Shown piece after piece: positions 26,323 through 36,038 of a DNA stretch of 64,000 nt; within the stretch, counting starts at the first letter, position 1; each line of letters starts with the position of its first letter. A program made the translations under genes and the position numbers. This stretch comes from Longimicrobium sp. Lineage in GTDB: Bacteria; Gemmatimonadota; Gemmatimonadetes; Longimicrobiales; Longimicrobiaceae. The DNA lies in NCBI GenBank assembly GCA_036389135.1, contig DASVQP010000059.1, positions 1 to 64,000 of the forward strand. Reading direction: 5' to 3'. A model generated the notes under the pieces. That model saw only the letters and a program-made list of their open reading frames with translations, made no database searches and had not been told where the DNA came from.

Positions 26323-27033
26323 ATGTCGTTGCTGGAGTTCCCCCCCAACGCGAGCGCGGAGTCGGCCCGGCAGCTCGGGATCTATGCCCTGGCGCGCAAG
26401 ATCGAGCTGGCGAGCCGTCGCTCCCCCGGGGGCGAGCTTCCGCCCGCGCTGCGCAGCGCCGCAGTCATGGGGCTGGTGCGCTACGCCGGCATCGCCGACG
26501 ACGCCGGGGAGGCGCACGCACGCCGCGTGGGCGACCTGTCGTTCCGCATCGCCGAAGGGCTGGGGTGGCAGCCGGAGCACGCGGAAACGCTGCGGGTGGC
26601 CGCCGCGCTGCACGACGTGGGGAAGGTGGGCGTGCCGGGCGCCATCCTCCGGATGCCCACGCCGCTGAACGACGACGAGCGGCGGGTGCTGAGGATGCAC
26701 ACCTGGCTGGGGTACCGCCTCTTTGGCCGCGCGGAGTACCCGGTGCTGAAGATGGCCCGCGTGGTCGCCCTCGGCCATCACGAGCGGTGGGACGGCTCCG
26801 GCTACCCGCGCGCGCTGCGCGACTTCCGCATCCCCGAGGCGGCGCGCATCGTGGCGGTGGCGGACACGTACGACACCATGGTCCGCCCGCGCCCCTACCG
26901 CGACCCCATCCCCGCCCCCGAGGCCCTGGACCGCATGGACCGCATGCGCGCGCGCGCCTTCGATCCGGAGATCTGGACGCAGTTCCTCCGCGTCCGCGAC
27001 CAGGCGCCGCCGGGCGTGGCGCTGGCGGGGTAG
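26323..27033 (+). CDS. HD-GYP domain protein (putative cyclic-di-GMP phosphodiesterase)
   Basis: This 236-residue protein consists essentially of an HD-GYP domain. HARRVGDLSFRIAEGLGW is followed by the metal-binding LHDVGKVGVPGAIL at about residue 97, then MHTWLGYRLF, and HHERWDGSGYPRAL at about residue 153 (the HHExxDGxGYP signature), and later AARIVAVADTYDTMV. These motifs predict cyclic-di-GMP hydrolysis. The usual GYPxGL is GYPRAL here. It has no receiver or sensor domain beyond about 50 N-terminal residues. The ATG at 26323 follows a weak purine-rich stretch. Confidence 0.92.
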   Translation: MSLLEFPPNASAESARQLGIYALARKIELASRRSPGGELPPALRSAAVMGLVRYAGIADDAGEAHARRVGDLSFRIAEGLGWQPEHAETLRVAAALHDVGKVGVPGAILRMPTPLNDDERRVLRMHTWLGYRLFGRAEYPVLKMARVVALGHHERWDGSGYPRALRDFRIPEAARIVAVADTYDTMVRPRPYRDPIPAPEALDRMDRMRARAFDPEIWTQFLRVRDQAPPGVALAG

Positions 27034-27167
27034 AGATCGTCCCGCCGCAGTACGATGGCCATCCCCCAACGCATCACCTGGGCAGTAGAGCATCGAGGCC
27101 GTGGGCCTGAGTCGCAGGCCCGCCGGCCGCCGATTCCCCGGCACGCACGCCCCAGCTCACGCTGGTA

Positions 27168-27212
27168 TTGACTTTCGATACAACGAAGATTATTTGTATC
27201 GGAACTCGATAC
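27168..27212 (+). promoter_or_regulatory. Promoter with putative PadR operator (three CGATAC half-sites)
   Basis: A TTGACT box (27168-27173) and a TATTTG box (27191-27196) are 17 bases apart. A perfect inverted repeat GTATCG-N5-CGATAC (27196-27212) follows the -10, and a further CGATAC (27176-27181) lies in the spacer. The arrangement suits autorepression by the PadR protein encoded from 27230. Confidence 0.75.
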
Positions 27213-27229
27213 CAGTCTCCGAAAGCCAA

Positions 27230-27565
27230 ATGTCACCGCACGCATCCAGCGACATCCTTCGTGGTACGCTCGACCTCCTGATCCTGAAGGCGCTTTCGCT
27301 GGAGCCCATGCACGGGTGGTCGATCGCACACCGGCTGGAGCAGCTCTCTGGCGACGCGCTGCGCGTGGGAGCGGGATCACTCTACCCCGCGCTCCAGCGC
27401 CTGGAAGAGCGTGGGCTGCTGGTGAGTGAATGGGGCGTTACCGAGGAGAACCGCCGGGCCAAGTACTACAAGCTGACAGCGGCTGGCCGCGGCGCACTCG
27501 GGGAGGAGTCGCGGAGCTGGCAGGAGTACGTGCGAATGATGGACACCATCCTGCGCACCACCTGA
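27230..27565 (+). CDS. PadR family transcriptional regulator
   Basis: This 111-residue protein has the standard PadR pattern: DILRGTLDLLILKALSLEPMHGWSIAHRL is followed by GSLYPALQRLEERGLLVSEWG and RRAKYYKLTAAGRGAL. It matches the subgroup found immediately upstream of ADOP-type permeases. The ATG at 27230 is chosen because it begins 7 residues before the conserved LRGTLD. It is 15 bp from the permease start and probably represses both genes through the operator at 27176-27212. Confidence 0.94.
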   Translation: MSPHASSDILRGTLDLLILKALSLEPMHGWSIAHRLEQLSGDALRVGAGSLYPALQRLEERGLLVSEWGVTEENRRAKYYKLTAAGRGALGEESRSWQEYVRMMDTILRTT

Positions 27566-27580
27566 TCGGGAGAGGGCCAC

Positions 27581-30253
27581 ATGGAGTGGATCACGCGATG
27601 GCGGAATCGGCTGCGGGTGCTCCTCCGCCGGGAAGAGGTGGAGCGCGAGCTGGAGGAGGAGTTCGCCTTCCACCTCGAGATGGAGACGCGGACGAACCTC
27701 CGCGCCGGAATGACCCCGGAAGCCGCGAGGCGCCAGGCGGTGCTGACCTTCGGCGGACGCGAGCGGTTCCGGGAAGAGGTGCGCGACGCGCGCTGGTTTG
27801 CACCGGCGATCGGGCTGACGACCGACGTAAAGCTCGCCCTGCGCATGCTGGCGAAGCACCCGGCGCTCTCCGTGACCGGCGCGCTCGGGATGGCCGTCGG
27901 CGTTGCCATCGCAACGGTCTTCTTCAGCTTCATGGCGTTCTACTACTCGGCCCCGCCGCTCGACGAGGGTGACCGGATCGTCGGGCTCGACTACCTCGAT
28001 ATGGGGAACGACGACTGCTGGTGCACGAACCTCTTTGACCTGGTCACCTGGAGGGGGAGCCAGCGGTCCGTCCGGCAGCTGTCCGCCTTCCGCGACTCCG
28101 ATCGCTACCTGCGCGTTCCGGGCGGCACGGCGGGTGGAGTACCAGTGGCGGAGATGACCGCGTCGGGATTCGACGTGGCGCGGGTGCCGCCGCTCCTCGG
28201 CCGTCCGCTCCTTGCGTCGGATGAGGCCAAAGGAGCTCCGGCCGTGATGGTGATCGGGCACGATGAGTGGCGGCGGGATTTCGGCGCGGACCGTGGCATC
28301 GTCGGACGCGAGGTGCGCCTCGACGGCACCCCGTACACAGTCGTGGGTGTGATGCCCGTGGGCTTCCGCTTCCCGTACAACCACGGCTACTGGACCGCGC
28401 TCCGGAGCGACGCCGGGCTCCAGGGCCCGGGCGAGGGCCCCCGCGTGACCATCTTCGGCCGGCTCGCCCCAGGGGTTTCCAGGGCGGCGGCCGAAGCCGA
28501 GTTGAGAATCGTGAGCGCGCGGCTCGCGCGCGAGTTCCCGGCGGCATACGCCACCTTCCGCCCGATCGTCAGACCGTACGCCCAGGTCGTGCTCGACGTG
28601 CACCAGTACCCGGCCTGGATCGTCTGGACGATGCAGCTCTTCGGGGCTCTGGTTCTGGCCGCGATCGCGGTCACCGTGGCGGCACTGGTCTACGCCCGGA
28701 CGGCATCTCGCCAGGCCGAGATCGCGGTCCGCACGGCGCTGGGCGCGAGCCGCCGGCGCATCGTCACGCAACTCTTCGTGGAGGCGCTCGCGCTCTCCTC
28801 GCTCGCGGCGGTGGCCGGGCTGCTGATCGCGAACGTCGGGTTCCGGCAAATCGCCCCCATTGCCGTTACGGGGGGCCTTCCGTACTGGATCGAGTCCGGC
28901 CTCCCGGCGTCCACGGTCGCGTACGCCATGGGTCTCGCCGTGCTCGCGGCCTTCATCGTCAGCATCGTCCCTGCGCTGGCGGCCACCGGGCAGCGGCTGC
29001 AGTCCACACTCCGCCAGATGGGCGGCGCCACCGGGTTGCAGCTTGGGCGCACCTGGACGGCGCTCATCGTGGTGCAGGTCGCGGTCGCGGTGGCTGTGCT
29101 CCCGCCCGTGAGCGCGATCGCCTGGAATTGGAAGCCGCCCGCCGAGCCCACCTTCCCGGTCGAGGAGATGCTCGTGCTCCAGCTCAAGCCGGATGTAGCT
29201 CCGGCCCGGAAGGCGCTGGCCGCTCCGTCCACGGAGCAGGCGGGCGAGTCCTTTGCCGAAACCCAGGCTGAGCTGATCCGCCGGATCGCCGTGGAGCCGG
29301 GCGTGCTCGGCGTGACGTATGCCTCGGCGCCCCCGAGCTCCGGCAAGCCCGTGCGCATCGAGGTCGAGGGCGGGGTGACGACGGCGGACGCGGCACCTGC
29401 CGTCGCGTTCTCCTCCGGTGTCGCACCCAACTATTTCGATGTGTTTGGCGCTCAGGTGCTGGCGGGGCGGCCGTTCGGGTCCGGCGACGCGCCCGAAGGC
29501 GCGGCCGCTGTCGTCAGCCGCTCCTTCGTCCGTCGCTTCCTCGGGGACGGAGTCGCCCTCGGCCGCCGGGTGCGCAGCACGGCGATCGCAGCGGGCGACT
29601 CCGCCAGGCCAGGCCCCTGGCTCGAGATCGTGGGGGTGGTGGACGATCTCTACGACGCGAGCGGCGAGCCGGAGCTTCAGAAGCCGGCCATCTATCTCCC
29701 GACGGCGCTGGGGGCAGCGCCGGTGACCGTCGCCATCCGCACGCGGGGGATCGACCCCAACGTCCTCGTCCCGGGGCTGTGGGAAATCGCCGGAGAGGTG
29801 GCACCGGGGCGCCCGATGACCGTCGCCGGCCCGGACGAGCTTCGCGGCGGCGACAAAAGTCGTGGAGCCCGATTCTCCGTCTTCGCGGTAGGCTTTGTGA
29901 CGCTGAGCGTGCTCCTTCTCTCCGCGGCAGGGATCTCGGCGATGATGTCGTTCGCCGTCACACGCCGGTATCGGGAGATCGGGATCCGGCTCGCCCTCGG
30001 TGCATCGCGCCGCCAGGTGTTGCAGACGATCTTCTCGCGCGCCGCGCTTCAGCTCGCGCTGGGGCTGGCCGTGGGGGCCGTCCTCGTCACGCTGGTAGAC
30101 CGACTCGGCGGCGGTGAAATGATGGGCGGCCAGCGCCACGTGCTCGTGCCCATGGTCGCGGCACTCGTGATCGCCGTCGGGCTGCTGGCTACGGGCGGCC
30201 CGGCGAGCCAGGTGCTCCGGGTCCGCCCGATGGAGGCGCTTCGACAGGAGTGA
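27581..30253 (+). CDS. ADOP-type ABC transporter permease (MacB/FtsX-like)
   Basis: This is an 890-residue permease of the PadR-associated, acidobacterial duplicated-orphan-permease type. The N-terminal 85 residues are the family-specific helical region (RRWLR-like start, EEEFAFHLEMETRTNLRAGMTPEEARR-type motif with ALLTFG-like VLTFGGRERFREE). Two MacB periplasmic cores and two FtsX domains follow. The FtsX signatures are QAEIAVRTALGASRRRIVTQLFVEALALS at about residues 375-405, and RRYREIGIRLALGASRRQVLQTIFSRAALQLA near 800. No ATPase gene is adjacent, as is usual for ADOPs. It is probably an exporter component, substrate unknown. Confidence 0.92.
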   Translation: MEWITRWRNRLRVLLRREEVERELEEEFAFHLEMETRTNLRAGMTPEAARRQAVLTFGGRERFREEVRDARWFAPAIGLTTDVKLALRMLAKHPALSVTGALGMAVGVAIATVFFSFMAFYYSAPPLDEGDRIVGLDYLDMGNDDCWCTNLFDLVTWRGSQRSVRQLSAFRDSDRYLRVPGGTAGGVPVAEMTASGFDVARVPPLLGRPLLASDEAKGAPAVMVIGHDEWRRDFGADRGIVGREVRLDGTPYTVVGVMPVGFRFPYNHGYWTALRSDAGLQGPGEGPRVTIFGRLAPGVSRAAAEAELRIVSARLAREFPAAYATFRPIVRPYAQVVLDVHQYPAWIVWTMQLFGALVLAAIAVTVAALVYARTASRQAEIAVRTALGASRRRIVTQLFVEALALSSLAAVAGLLIANVGFRQIAPIAVTGGLPYWIESGLPASTVAYAMGLAVLAAFIVSIVPALAATGQRLQSTLRQMGGATGLQLGRTWTALIVVQVAVAVAVLPPVSAIAWNWKPPAEPTFPVEEMLVLQLKPDVAPARKALAAPSTEQAGESFAETQAELIRRIAVEPGVLGVTYASAPPSSGKPVRIEVEGGVTTADAAPAVAFSSGVAPNYFDVFGAQVLAGRPFGSGDAPEGAAAVVSRSFVRRFLGDGVALGRRVRSTAIAAGDSARPGPWLEIVGVVDDLYDASGEPELQKPAIYLPTALGAAPVTVAIRTRGIDPNVLVPGLWEIAGEVAPGRPMTVAGPDELRGGDKSRGARFSVFAVGFVTLSVLLLSAAGISAMMSFAVTRRYREIGIRLALGASRRQVLQTIFSRAALQLALGLAVGAVLVTLVDRLGGGEMMGGQRHVLVPMVAALVIAVGLLATGGPASQVLRVRPMEALRQE

Positions 30254-30321
30254 TCGCTTGCGCCGGGTGATCTTCTTGCCCGCGCCGCAGCCCCAGGCAT
30301 CCCCCTTTTTCCGCACCGTCG

Positions 30322-30362
30322 CGAAAGCGGCCCAGGCTACTCGCCCGGGCCGCTTTCGTCGC
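30322..30362. terminator. Strong bidirectional terminator
   Basis: A perfect 12-bp stem (CGAAAGCGGCCC at 30322-30333 with GGGCCGCTTTCG at 30347-30358) lies between the permease gene and the convergent propeller-lipoprotein gene. Confidence 0.85.
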
Positions 30363-30416
30363 TGGAACTCTGTATGCGATCACGAAAGGGAAGCAGCTCC
30401 CCCCCGTCACACGGCG

Positions 30417-32577
30417 TCACCGCGTGCCGGAATGCCGCTCATCTCCCTGGAATTGCGACCACCCGGCCGCAGCCGCACCGCTGCCGTATAGCTTGGTGTA
30501 GGTGGTTCCGGAGAGATAGAGGAACCCTTCCGCGTCGATCGTCAGGTGCGAACGAGCATCTCCGGTGGCCGAGGAGATGATCGTTCCGGTGCTGGAGACG
30601 CGGTACACCCGGTCGGAAACCACGTACACCGAGCCATCGCCGGCTACCGCGGGCGCCGCGTTGATGTCGAACGGAACAGCCACATTCCAGCGGACGGCTC
30701 CCGATGCCGCGTCCAGGGCGTAGAGGCGGCGGCCCACGCTGCCCACGTAGACGACGCCGTTGGACTCAACGGGTGCCCCGCGTATCTCACCGGTCTCCAC
30801 ACTCCACTTGAGGGTTCCGGCCGCTGAGATCGCGTACACCTTACGGTCCAGCGAACCGACGTACAACGTCCCATCGCTGCCCACGGCACCCGACGCGATG
30901 ATCGGTTCGGTCGCGGGGTTGATCCTCCAGAGCATTGCACCCGTGGCACGGTCGAGCGCGACAATCGCTCCGCCGCCAAGCGTGTAGATCCGCCCGCCCT
31001 GAACGAGCAGGTGCCCGCCGGTTTGGTGTCTTCCAGAGCTGGGTGCCGCCCAGCGTGTAGGCGGTGACTCCGGTGGACGTCCCCGCGTAGAGCGTGTCGC
31101 CGGATACGGCCACTCTGGACTCGGCCCCCACGTTCACCTGCCAGCGTACCGTTCCGGTGGGGGTGTGGGAGCGGAGAACGTAGTCCGGGCCACCGACGTA
31201 GACGTTGCCCAGCCGGTCGACCGCCGGGTACGTGTAGTACGCCGAGCCGCCCAGCGACACTCGCCAGAGGACGCTACCCGTGCGCGAATCGATCGCCTCG
31301 AGCAGCCCCGGGTTCATGTCCACCGCGTACATTCTGCCGCCGTGCACGGCGGCGGGACCGGCGACGCCGCCCGGTGCGCTCTCCCATACGCGCGTCAGCG
31401 GAGGCGGCGCGACCACCGATATCGTGGCGGTCGCTTCCTTGCCCTCGGCCGTGGCCCTGATCTGCGCGGTGCCGATCGACACTCCGTTCACCACGGTGCC
31501 CAAGCTCAGGGTCGCCACCTGAGGATTGGAGCTGGCGAGGGTGACCGGCCTTCCGACCAGCTCGTTGCCGGCGGCGTCGCGCGCGATGATCCGCAGTTGC
31601 AGCGTCGCCCCCACCGCGACGGACGCGGATGCGGGGTCGATCGCCAGCGTCGCGATCGGGACCGGGATGACGGTGATGGTGGCCGTTGTGGACTTCCCCT
31701 CGCTCGTCGCCGTCAGGATCGACGTGCCCACCGATACGCCTCTGACCATTCCGGACTCGTCGACCGTGGCGACGGCGGCGTTGGAGCTGATGAGCGTCGC
31801 GCTCCGCCCCACGAGGACGTTTCCGGCGGCATCGCGCGCGACCACGCGGAACTGGACGGCCGCGCCCACCTGGATGGTGGCGGAGCCGGGCTCGAGCGCC
31901 ACGGTGGCGACCGGCTCCGGCGTCACGGTGATGGCGGCGGTACCGCTCTTCCCTTCGGCGGTCGCGGTGATCGTGACCGGGCCGCCCGCGCGAATCGCGC
32001 TCACCATCCCGTTCGCCGCGACGGTGGCGACCGCCGGGTCCGACGAGGTCCAGGTGACCGGCCGGTCGGCCAGCGGCCCGCCCGCGGTGTCGAATACGGC
32101 CGCGGTGAGCTGCTGCGTGGTGCCCGCGATGATGCTCGCCGCCTGCGGAGACACCGTCACCGAACCGATGGGCCTGGGAGTTATGGTGAGCGTCACCTCG
32201 CCCGTCTTCCCATCCGCCGTCGCCCGGATCGTCACCGTGCCGGGCGCGGTCGAGGTCACCATCCCGCCCGAGCTGACCGAAGCAATTGCCTCGCTCGTGC
32301 TGGACCAGGCGAAGCTGCGGCCGGAGAGTGCGTTGCCGGCGGCGTCCCTCGCCGTCGCGGCAAGCTGCATCGTCTGCCCCACCCGCATTCCGCTCGACGG
32401 GCCGGTCACCTGAACCAAGCTCGTTTGCGCAGGTGGCGGAGTCACGACCGGGTTTCCGCCCGAGTCGCCTCCGCACGCGGTGAGCAGGCCGAGCAGGGCG
32501 ATCACACCCAGCCGGCGCGATCTCGCGAACGACGCAGGGGTGGGCACAGAGGCACGTAGCAGAGTCATCAGTTTCAT
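30417..32577 (-). pseudogene. Ig-like (BIG2) and PQQ-propeller lipoprotein, frameshifted
   Basis: This is a surface lipoprotein of about 720 residues encoded in two frames. The first part starts at 32577 with a lipobox (LLTACGG). It carries four Ig-like repeats of about 83 residues (VTLTITPRPIGSVTVSPQ-type boundaries, SSDPAVATVAANGMVS) and the start of a PQQ-type beta-propeller (SRTGSVLWRVSLGG, DTLYAGTSTGVTAYTLGG). After LWKTP the frame is lost near ttt at 31022-31024. In the other frame the protein resumes with GHLLVQGGRIYTLGGG and continues through DGTLYVGSLDRKVYAI to the stop at 30417. Removing one base there restores a continuous propeller. It may be a real lesion or a sequencing error; the downstream half is undamaged. 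Confidence 0.85.
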
Positions 32578-32852
32578 GAGAGCGGATAACGAGAGTACGA
32601 CAGGGGAACCGCATCGTCTGCGGATGCGCGTATGCGGAAGCTCGCTGGAAGTCAGGAGCGAGACCCCGCAAGCTACATATTCCACAAGCACTTGACGATG
32701 AAGTGCGCAAAATCTCACATGTTTTCGGCTGGGATGCAAGTGGGGGGACCCGCGGGCCGCGTGGGGCGCATGGTCCGATCCGCACCCGCGGACCCGGGGT
32801 ATCTGGTTGTGCCCCCACCGCACACCGCGGCACGAACCCACATCCCTTGCCG

Positions 32853-33890
32853 ATGCACCCACAACGCACATCGCGTGGGCTCGCCGCGCCGCCGCCGGGC
32901 GTGTCGCAGACCGCGTGGACGCTGCTGCTCGCCGCGCTGGCGCTCTCAACCGCGTTCGCCACCTGGCGCGTGAGGTCGATGGAGGCGCGCCCCACGCCGA
33001 CGGCCGAGCCCGCGCCGCTGCCGGAGGCGTTCGCTTCCGCGCCCGCCGAAGGGACGCGCACGATGCGCCGGACCGTCGTGGAGAGGGCGCCGGCGAGGAG
33101 CGGTGAGTCGCTGGCGGCGGTAAGGGCGCGGCTCGCGGCGAGCGGCGGACGCACGCCGGCCGGCGAGGTGGACGCGTGGACGCTGCGGCTGGCGGCCGCG
33201 CCGGGGCGCCGGGAGGAGACGCGGCGCGCGCTGGAGCGGATGCGGCACCTGGAGCCCATCATCCGCGCGGCGCTGGCGCGGGAGAGGATTCCGCGCGACC
33301 TGCTGTACCTGGCGCTGGTGGAGTCAAGCTTCCGCCCGGCGGCGACGAGCCGGGTGGGCGCGGCGGGGGTGTGGCAGTTCATGCCCGGCACCGCGCGCGG
33401 CTACGGGCTGGAGGTGGGCACCTGGGTGGACGAGCGGCGCGACCCCGTGCGCGCCTCGTACGCCGCCGCCCGCCACCTGCGCGACCTGCACGAGCAGCTC
33501 GGCGGATGGCACCTGGCCGCCGCCGCGTACAATTGCGGCTCGGGGTGCGTGCGCCGCGCGCTGCGCATGCACGGCGGCGAGCCTGGCGGCGGCGAGCTGC
33601 GCTACTGGCGCATCCGCCCCTACCTGCCGCGCGAGACGCGCGACTACGTGCCCAAGCTCCTCGCCGCCGCGCGCATCGCGCGAGATCCCGAGGCATTCGG
33701 CTTCGGCGGGGTGGATGGCGATGCGCCGCTCGCCTACCGCGAGGTGGTGGCCCCCGGCGGGACCTCGCTGGAGCGCGTCGCGCGCTGGGCCGGCGCCCCC
33801 GAATCCGCCGTCGCCGCCCTCAACCCGCACCTGGTGCGCGGCCAGACGCCGCCCGGCCGCCCCTGGGCCGTGCGCGTCCCCGTCCGCTGA
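32853..33890 (+). CDS. Membrane-anchored lytic transglycosylase (SLT/MltD-like)
   Basis: This 345-residue protein has an N-terminal signal anchor (about residues 20-38). An SLT domain begins near residue 130: PRDLLYLALVESSFRP contains the catalytic glutamate at about residue 157. GAAGVWQFMPGTARGYGL and ASYAAARHLRDLHEQLGGWHLAAAAYNCGSG are the other typical motifs. The C-terminus (SLERVARWAGAPESAVAALNPHL) looks like a LysM-type peptidoglycan-binding repeat. It would cleave peptidoglycan, possibly to let the neighbouring pilus or secretion apparatus assemble. The ATG at 32853 is preferred; upstream codons lack family features. Confidence 0.9.
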   Translation: MHPQRTSRGLAAPPPGVSQTAWTLLLAALALSTAFATWRVRSMEARPTPTAEPAPLPEAFASAPAEGTRTMRRTVVERAPARSGESLAAVRARLAASGGRTPAGEVDAWTLRLAAAPGRREETRRALERMRHLEPIIRAALARERIPRDLLYLALVESSFRPAATSRVGAAGVWQFMPGTARGYGLEVGTWVDERRDPVRASYAAARHLRDLHEQLGGWHLAAAAYNCGSGCVRRALRMHGGEPGGGELRYWRIRPYLPRETRDYVPKLLAAARIARDPEAFGFGGVDGDAPLAYREVVAPGGTSLERVARWAGAPESAVAALNPHLVRGQTPPGRPWAVRVPVR

Positions 33891-33914
33891 ACCCGCAGCC
33901 CTCGGAAGAGCCCG

Positions 33915-35717
33915 ATGTACAGCGAAGACGCCTTCCCTTCCGCCCCCGCGGAGCCGTTCCGCGACGTGCCACGCGCCGCGCCCGTGCCGCCGGTCGTCCC
34001 CGCGCACCGCGAGCGCGAGGGGACGATCCAGGACCGCATCATCCGCCCCCTGCTGGAGGCGGGCGAGCTGGCGGCGCACGACGTGGAGGCGGCGTACCAG
34101 GCGGCCGCTGCGGACCGCGAGCGGCGCAGCGCCGTCTTCCACCTGGTGGAGATGGGCCGAATCACGGCCGAGCGCGCGCTCCACACGCTGGGGCGCGTCT
34201 TCGGCGTGGAGACGGTGAGCCTCGCCGCCGAACGTCCCCTCCGCAGCGTCCTGGACCTGATCGACGGCGAGACGGCGCGGCAGATCCGCGTGATCCCGCT
34301 GCGCATCCAGGGACGCGACCTGCTGGTTGCCAACGGCGACCCGTACGACCTCTCATCGCTGAGCCGCATCCGCGACATCACGGGGCTCTCGCCCGTCCCG
34401 CTGCTGGCCGACGACCACTCGCTCGACACGCTGGTGCGCACCGCCTACGCCGTGGCGGACAAGCTTCACCGCGTGATGGGCGAGGCGCAGCGGAGCGGCG
34501 CACGGGTGCGCGCCCGCGCCTCCATCAGCGAAGAGATCGAGAACGCGGTCAAGGACGCGCAGGTGCCGCAGATGGTGGAGGCGTTCATCGAAGACGCCGT
34601 CAAGAAGCGCGCGTCCGACGTGCACTTCGAGTTCTTTGACGACTCCGGACGCATCCGCTACCGCATCGACGGGCAGCTCGTGGTTGTGAAGGAGCTGGAC
34701 CCCACCTGGGGGCGCGAGATCGTCAACCGCATCAAGGTGCTCGCCGGCCTCAACTCCGCGCAGGACCGCACCCCCGAGGACGGCCGGATGAAGCACACCA
34801 TGGACGGCGCCGACGTGGAGTTCCGCGTCAGCACCCTCCCGACCGACTGGGGGTGCGAGCACGCCGTCCTCCGCGTGCTGGCGCGCGCCGAGACGCCGGT
34901 GGACCTGACGCGCGTGGGGATGCCGCCGCGCGAGTACGCCGCCTTCACCGAGGCCATCGACCGCCCGCAGGGGATGATCCTGGTGACCGGCCCCACCGGC
35001 TCCGGCAAGTCCACCACGCTCTACGCCGCGCTGGACCACCTCAACGACCCATCGCGCAGCATCATCACCATCGAGGACCCGGTGGAGCGGAAGATCCGCG
35101 GCGTGCGCCAGACCTCGGTGGGCGCGAACACGGGGATGACCTTCGCCACGGCGCTGCGCTCGATCCTTCGCCAGGACCCCAACGTCATCATGGTCGGCGA
35201 GATCCGCGACGCGGAGACGGCGGGCACGGCGGTCAAGGCGTCGATGACGGGCCACCTCCTGCTCTCGACCCTGCACACCAACGACGCGCCCTCCACGGTG
35301 GCGCGCCTGCTGGACATCGGCATCGAGCCGTACAACCTGGTGGACGCGCTCTCACTGATCGTTGCGCAGCGCCTGGTGCGCCAGATCTGCCCCCGCTGCC
35401 GCGACGCGCACCACCCCACCGAGCGCGAGACCGCCCGCGCCGGCCTCACTCCGGACGAGGTCGCCACCATCCCGTTCTGCAAGGGAACGGGGTGCTCGTA
35501 CTGCAACCGCAGCGGCTACTTCGGGCGGCAGGGCCTCTTTGAGATGATGCCGCTGACCCCCGCCCTGCGCGAGGCGATCGTCGCGCGCCGCCCCGGCGCC
35601 GAGCTCCGCGCCCTCGCCGTCGCCGAAGGCATGACGACGCTCCGCCAGGCCGGCATCGACCGCATGCGCGCCGGCGAGACGACGCTGGAAGAGGTTACGC
35701 GGGAGACGATGGGGTGA
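33915..35717 (+). CDS. pilB: Type IV pilus/type II secretion assembly ATPase (PilB/GspE family)
   Basis: This 600-residue hexameric ATPase has an N-terminal MshEN-like domain (VIPLRIQGRDLLVANGDPYDLSSLSRIRDITGL), which in relatives binds cyclic-di-GMP. The catalytic core has Walker A GPTGSGKSTTLYAAL at about residue 357, an Asp box (IITIEDPVE), Walker B IMVGEIRDAETA and a His box (LLSTLHTNDAPST). A zinc-binding CPRC...CxxxxCxYC knot near residue 495 is typical of extension ATPases. It is followed after a repeat-filled gap by pilC. The HD-GYP protein nearby fits cyclic-di-GMP control, which is inference. Confidence 0.95.
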   Translation: MYSEDAFPSAPAEPFRDVPRAAPVPPVVPAHREREGTIQDRIIRPLLEAGELAAHDVEAAYQAAAADRERRSAVFHLVEMGRITAERALHTLGRVFGVETVSLAAERPLRSVLDLIDGETARQIRVIPLRIQGRDLLVANGDPYDLSSLSRIRDITGLSPVPLLADDHSLDTLVRTAYAVADKLHRVMGEAQRSGARVRARASISEEIENAVKDAQVPQMVEAFIEDAVKKRASDVHFEFFDDSGRIRYRIDGQLVVVKELDPTWGREIVNRIKVLAGLNSAQDRTPEDGRMKHTMDGADVEFRVSTLPTDWGCEHAVLRVLARAETPVDLTRVGMPPREYAAFTEAIDRPQGMILVTGPTGSGKSTTLYAALDHLNDPSRSIITIEDPVERKIRGVRQTSVGANTGMTFATALRSILRQDPNVIMVGEIRDAETAGTAVKASMTGHLLLSTLHTNDAPSTVARLLDIGIEPYNLVDALSLIVAQRLVRQICPRCRDAHHPTERETARAGLTPDEVATIPFCKGTGCSYCNRSGYFGRQGLFEMMPLTPALREAIVARRPGAELRALAVAEGMTTLRQAGIDRMRAGETTLEEVTRETMG

Positions 35718-35726
35718 GGGGAAAAA

Positions 35727-35960
35727 AGTGCGTAAGTGCGTAAGTGCGTTAGTGCGTGAGTGCGCTTTGTCATCCTGAGAGAGCCGCCCACCCGGGCCTC
35801 GCGGCACCCGCCCAGCATCCTGCGGCGACCGAAGGATCTAGCCGGCGAGGCAAGAGGTCCGCACGTCACGCAAGTCCCTCGGAACGCGCAGTAGATCCTT
35901 CGCTCCGCGCCATAGTCTGGAGCACGGGCGAGGACGGATAGGCGCGTCGCTCAGGATGAC
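35727..35960. repeat. Dispersed palindromic repeat, copy 4, with octamer array
   Basis: Five direct AGTGCGTN-type octamers (35727-35766) precede a core from GTCATCCTGAG (35769-35779) to CTCAGGATGAC (35950-35960), with the internal GTAGATCCTTCGCTCCGCGCC arm. It separates pilB from pilC. Confidence 0.9.
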
Positions 35961-36038
35961 ATAATCGGCGGGTGGCGCGAGGTCAGACCGCATTGCCGCA
36001 CTACCGCCCCTGTCCTTCACTACAACCGGTCCCGGTTC

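Noticed and set aside
27377-30316. A 979-codon minus-strand open frame opposite the ADOP permease
   Set aside because: The plus-strand permease has complete family motifs; the antisense frame lacks domains and is a GC-composition artefact.
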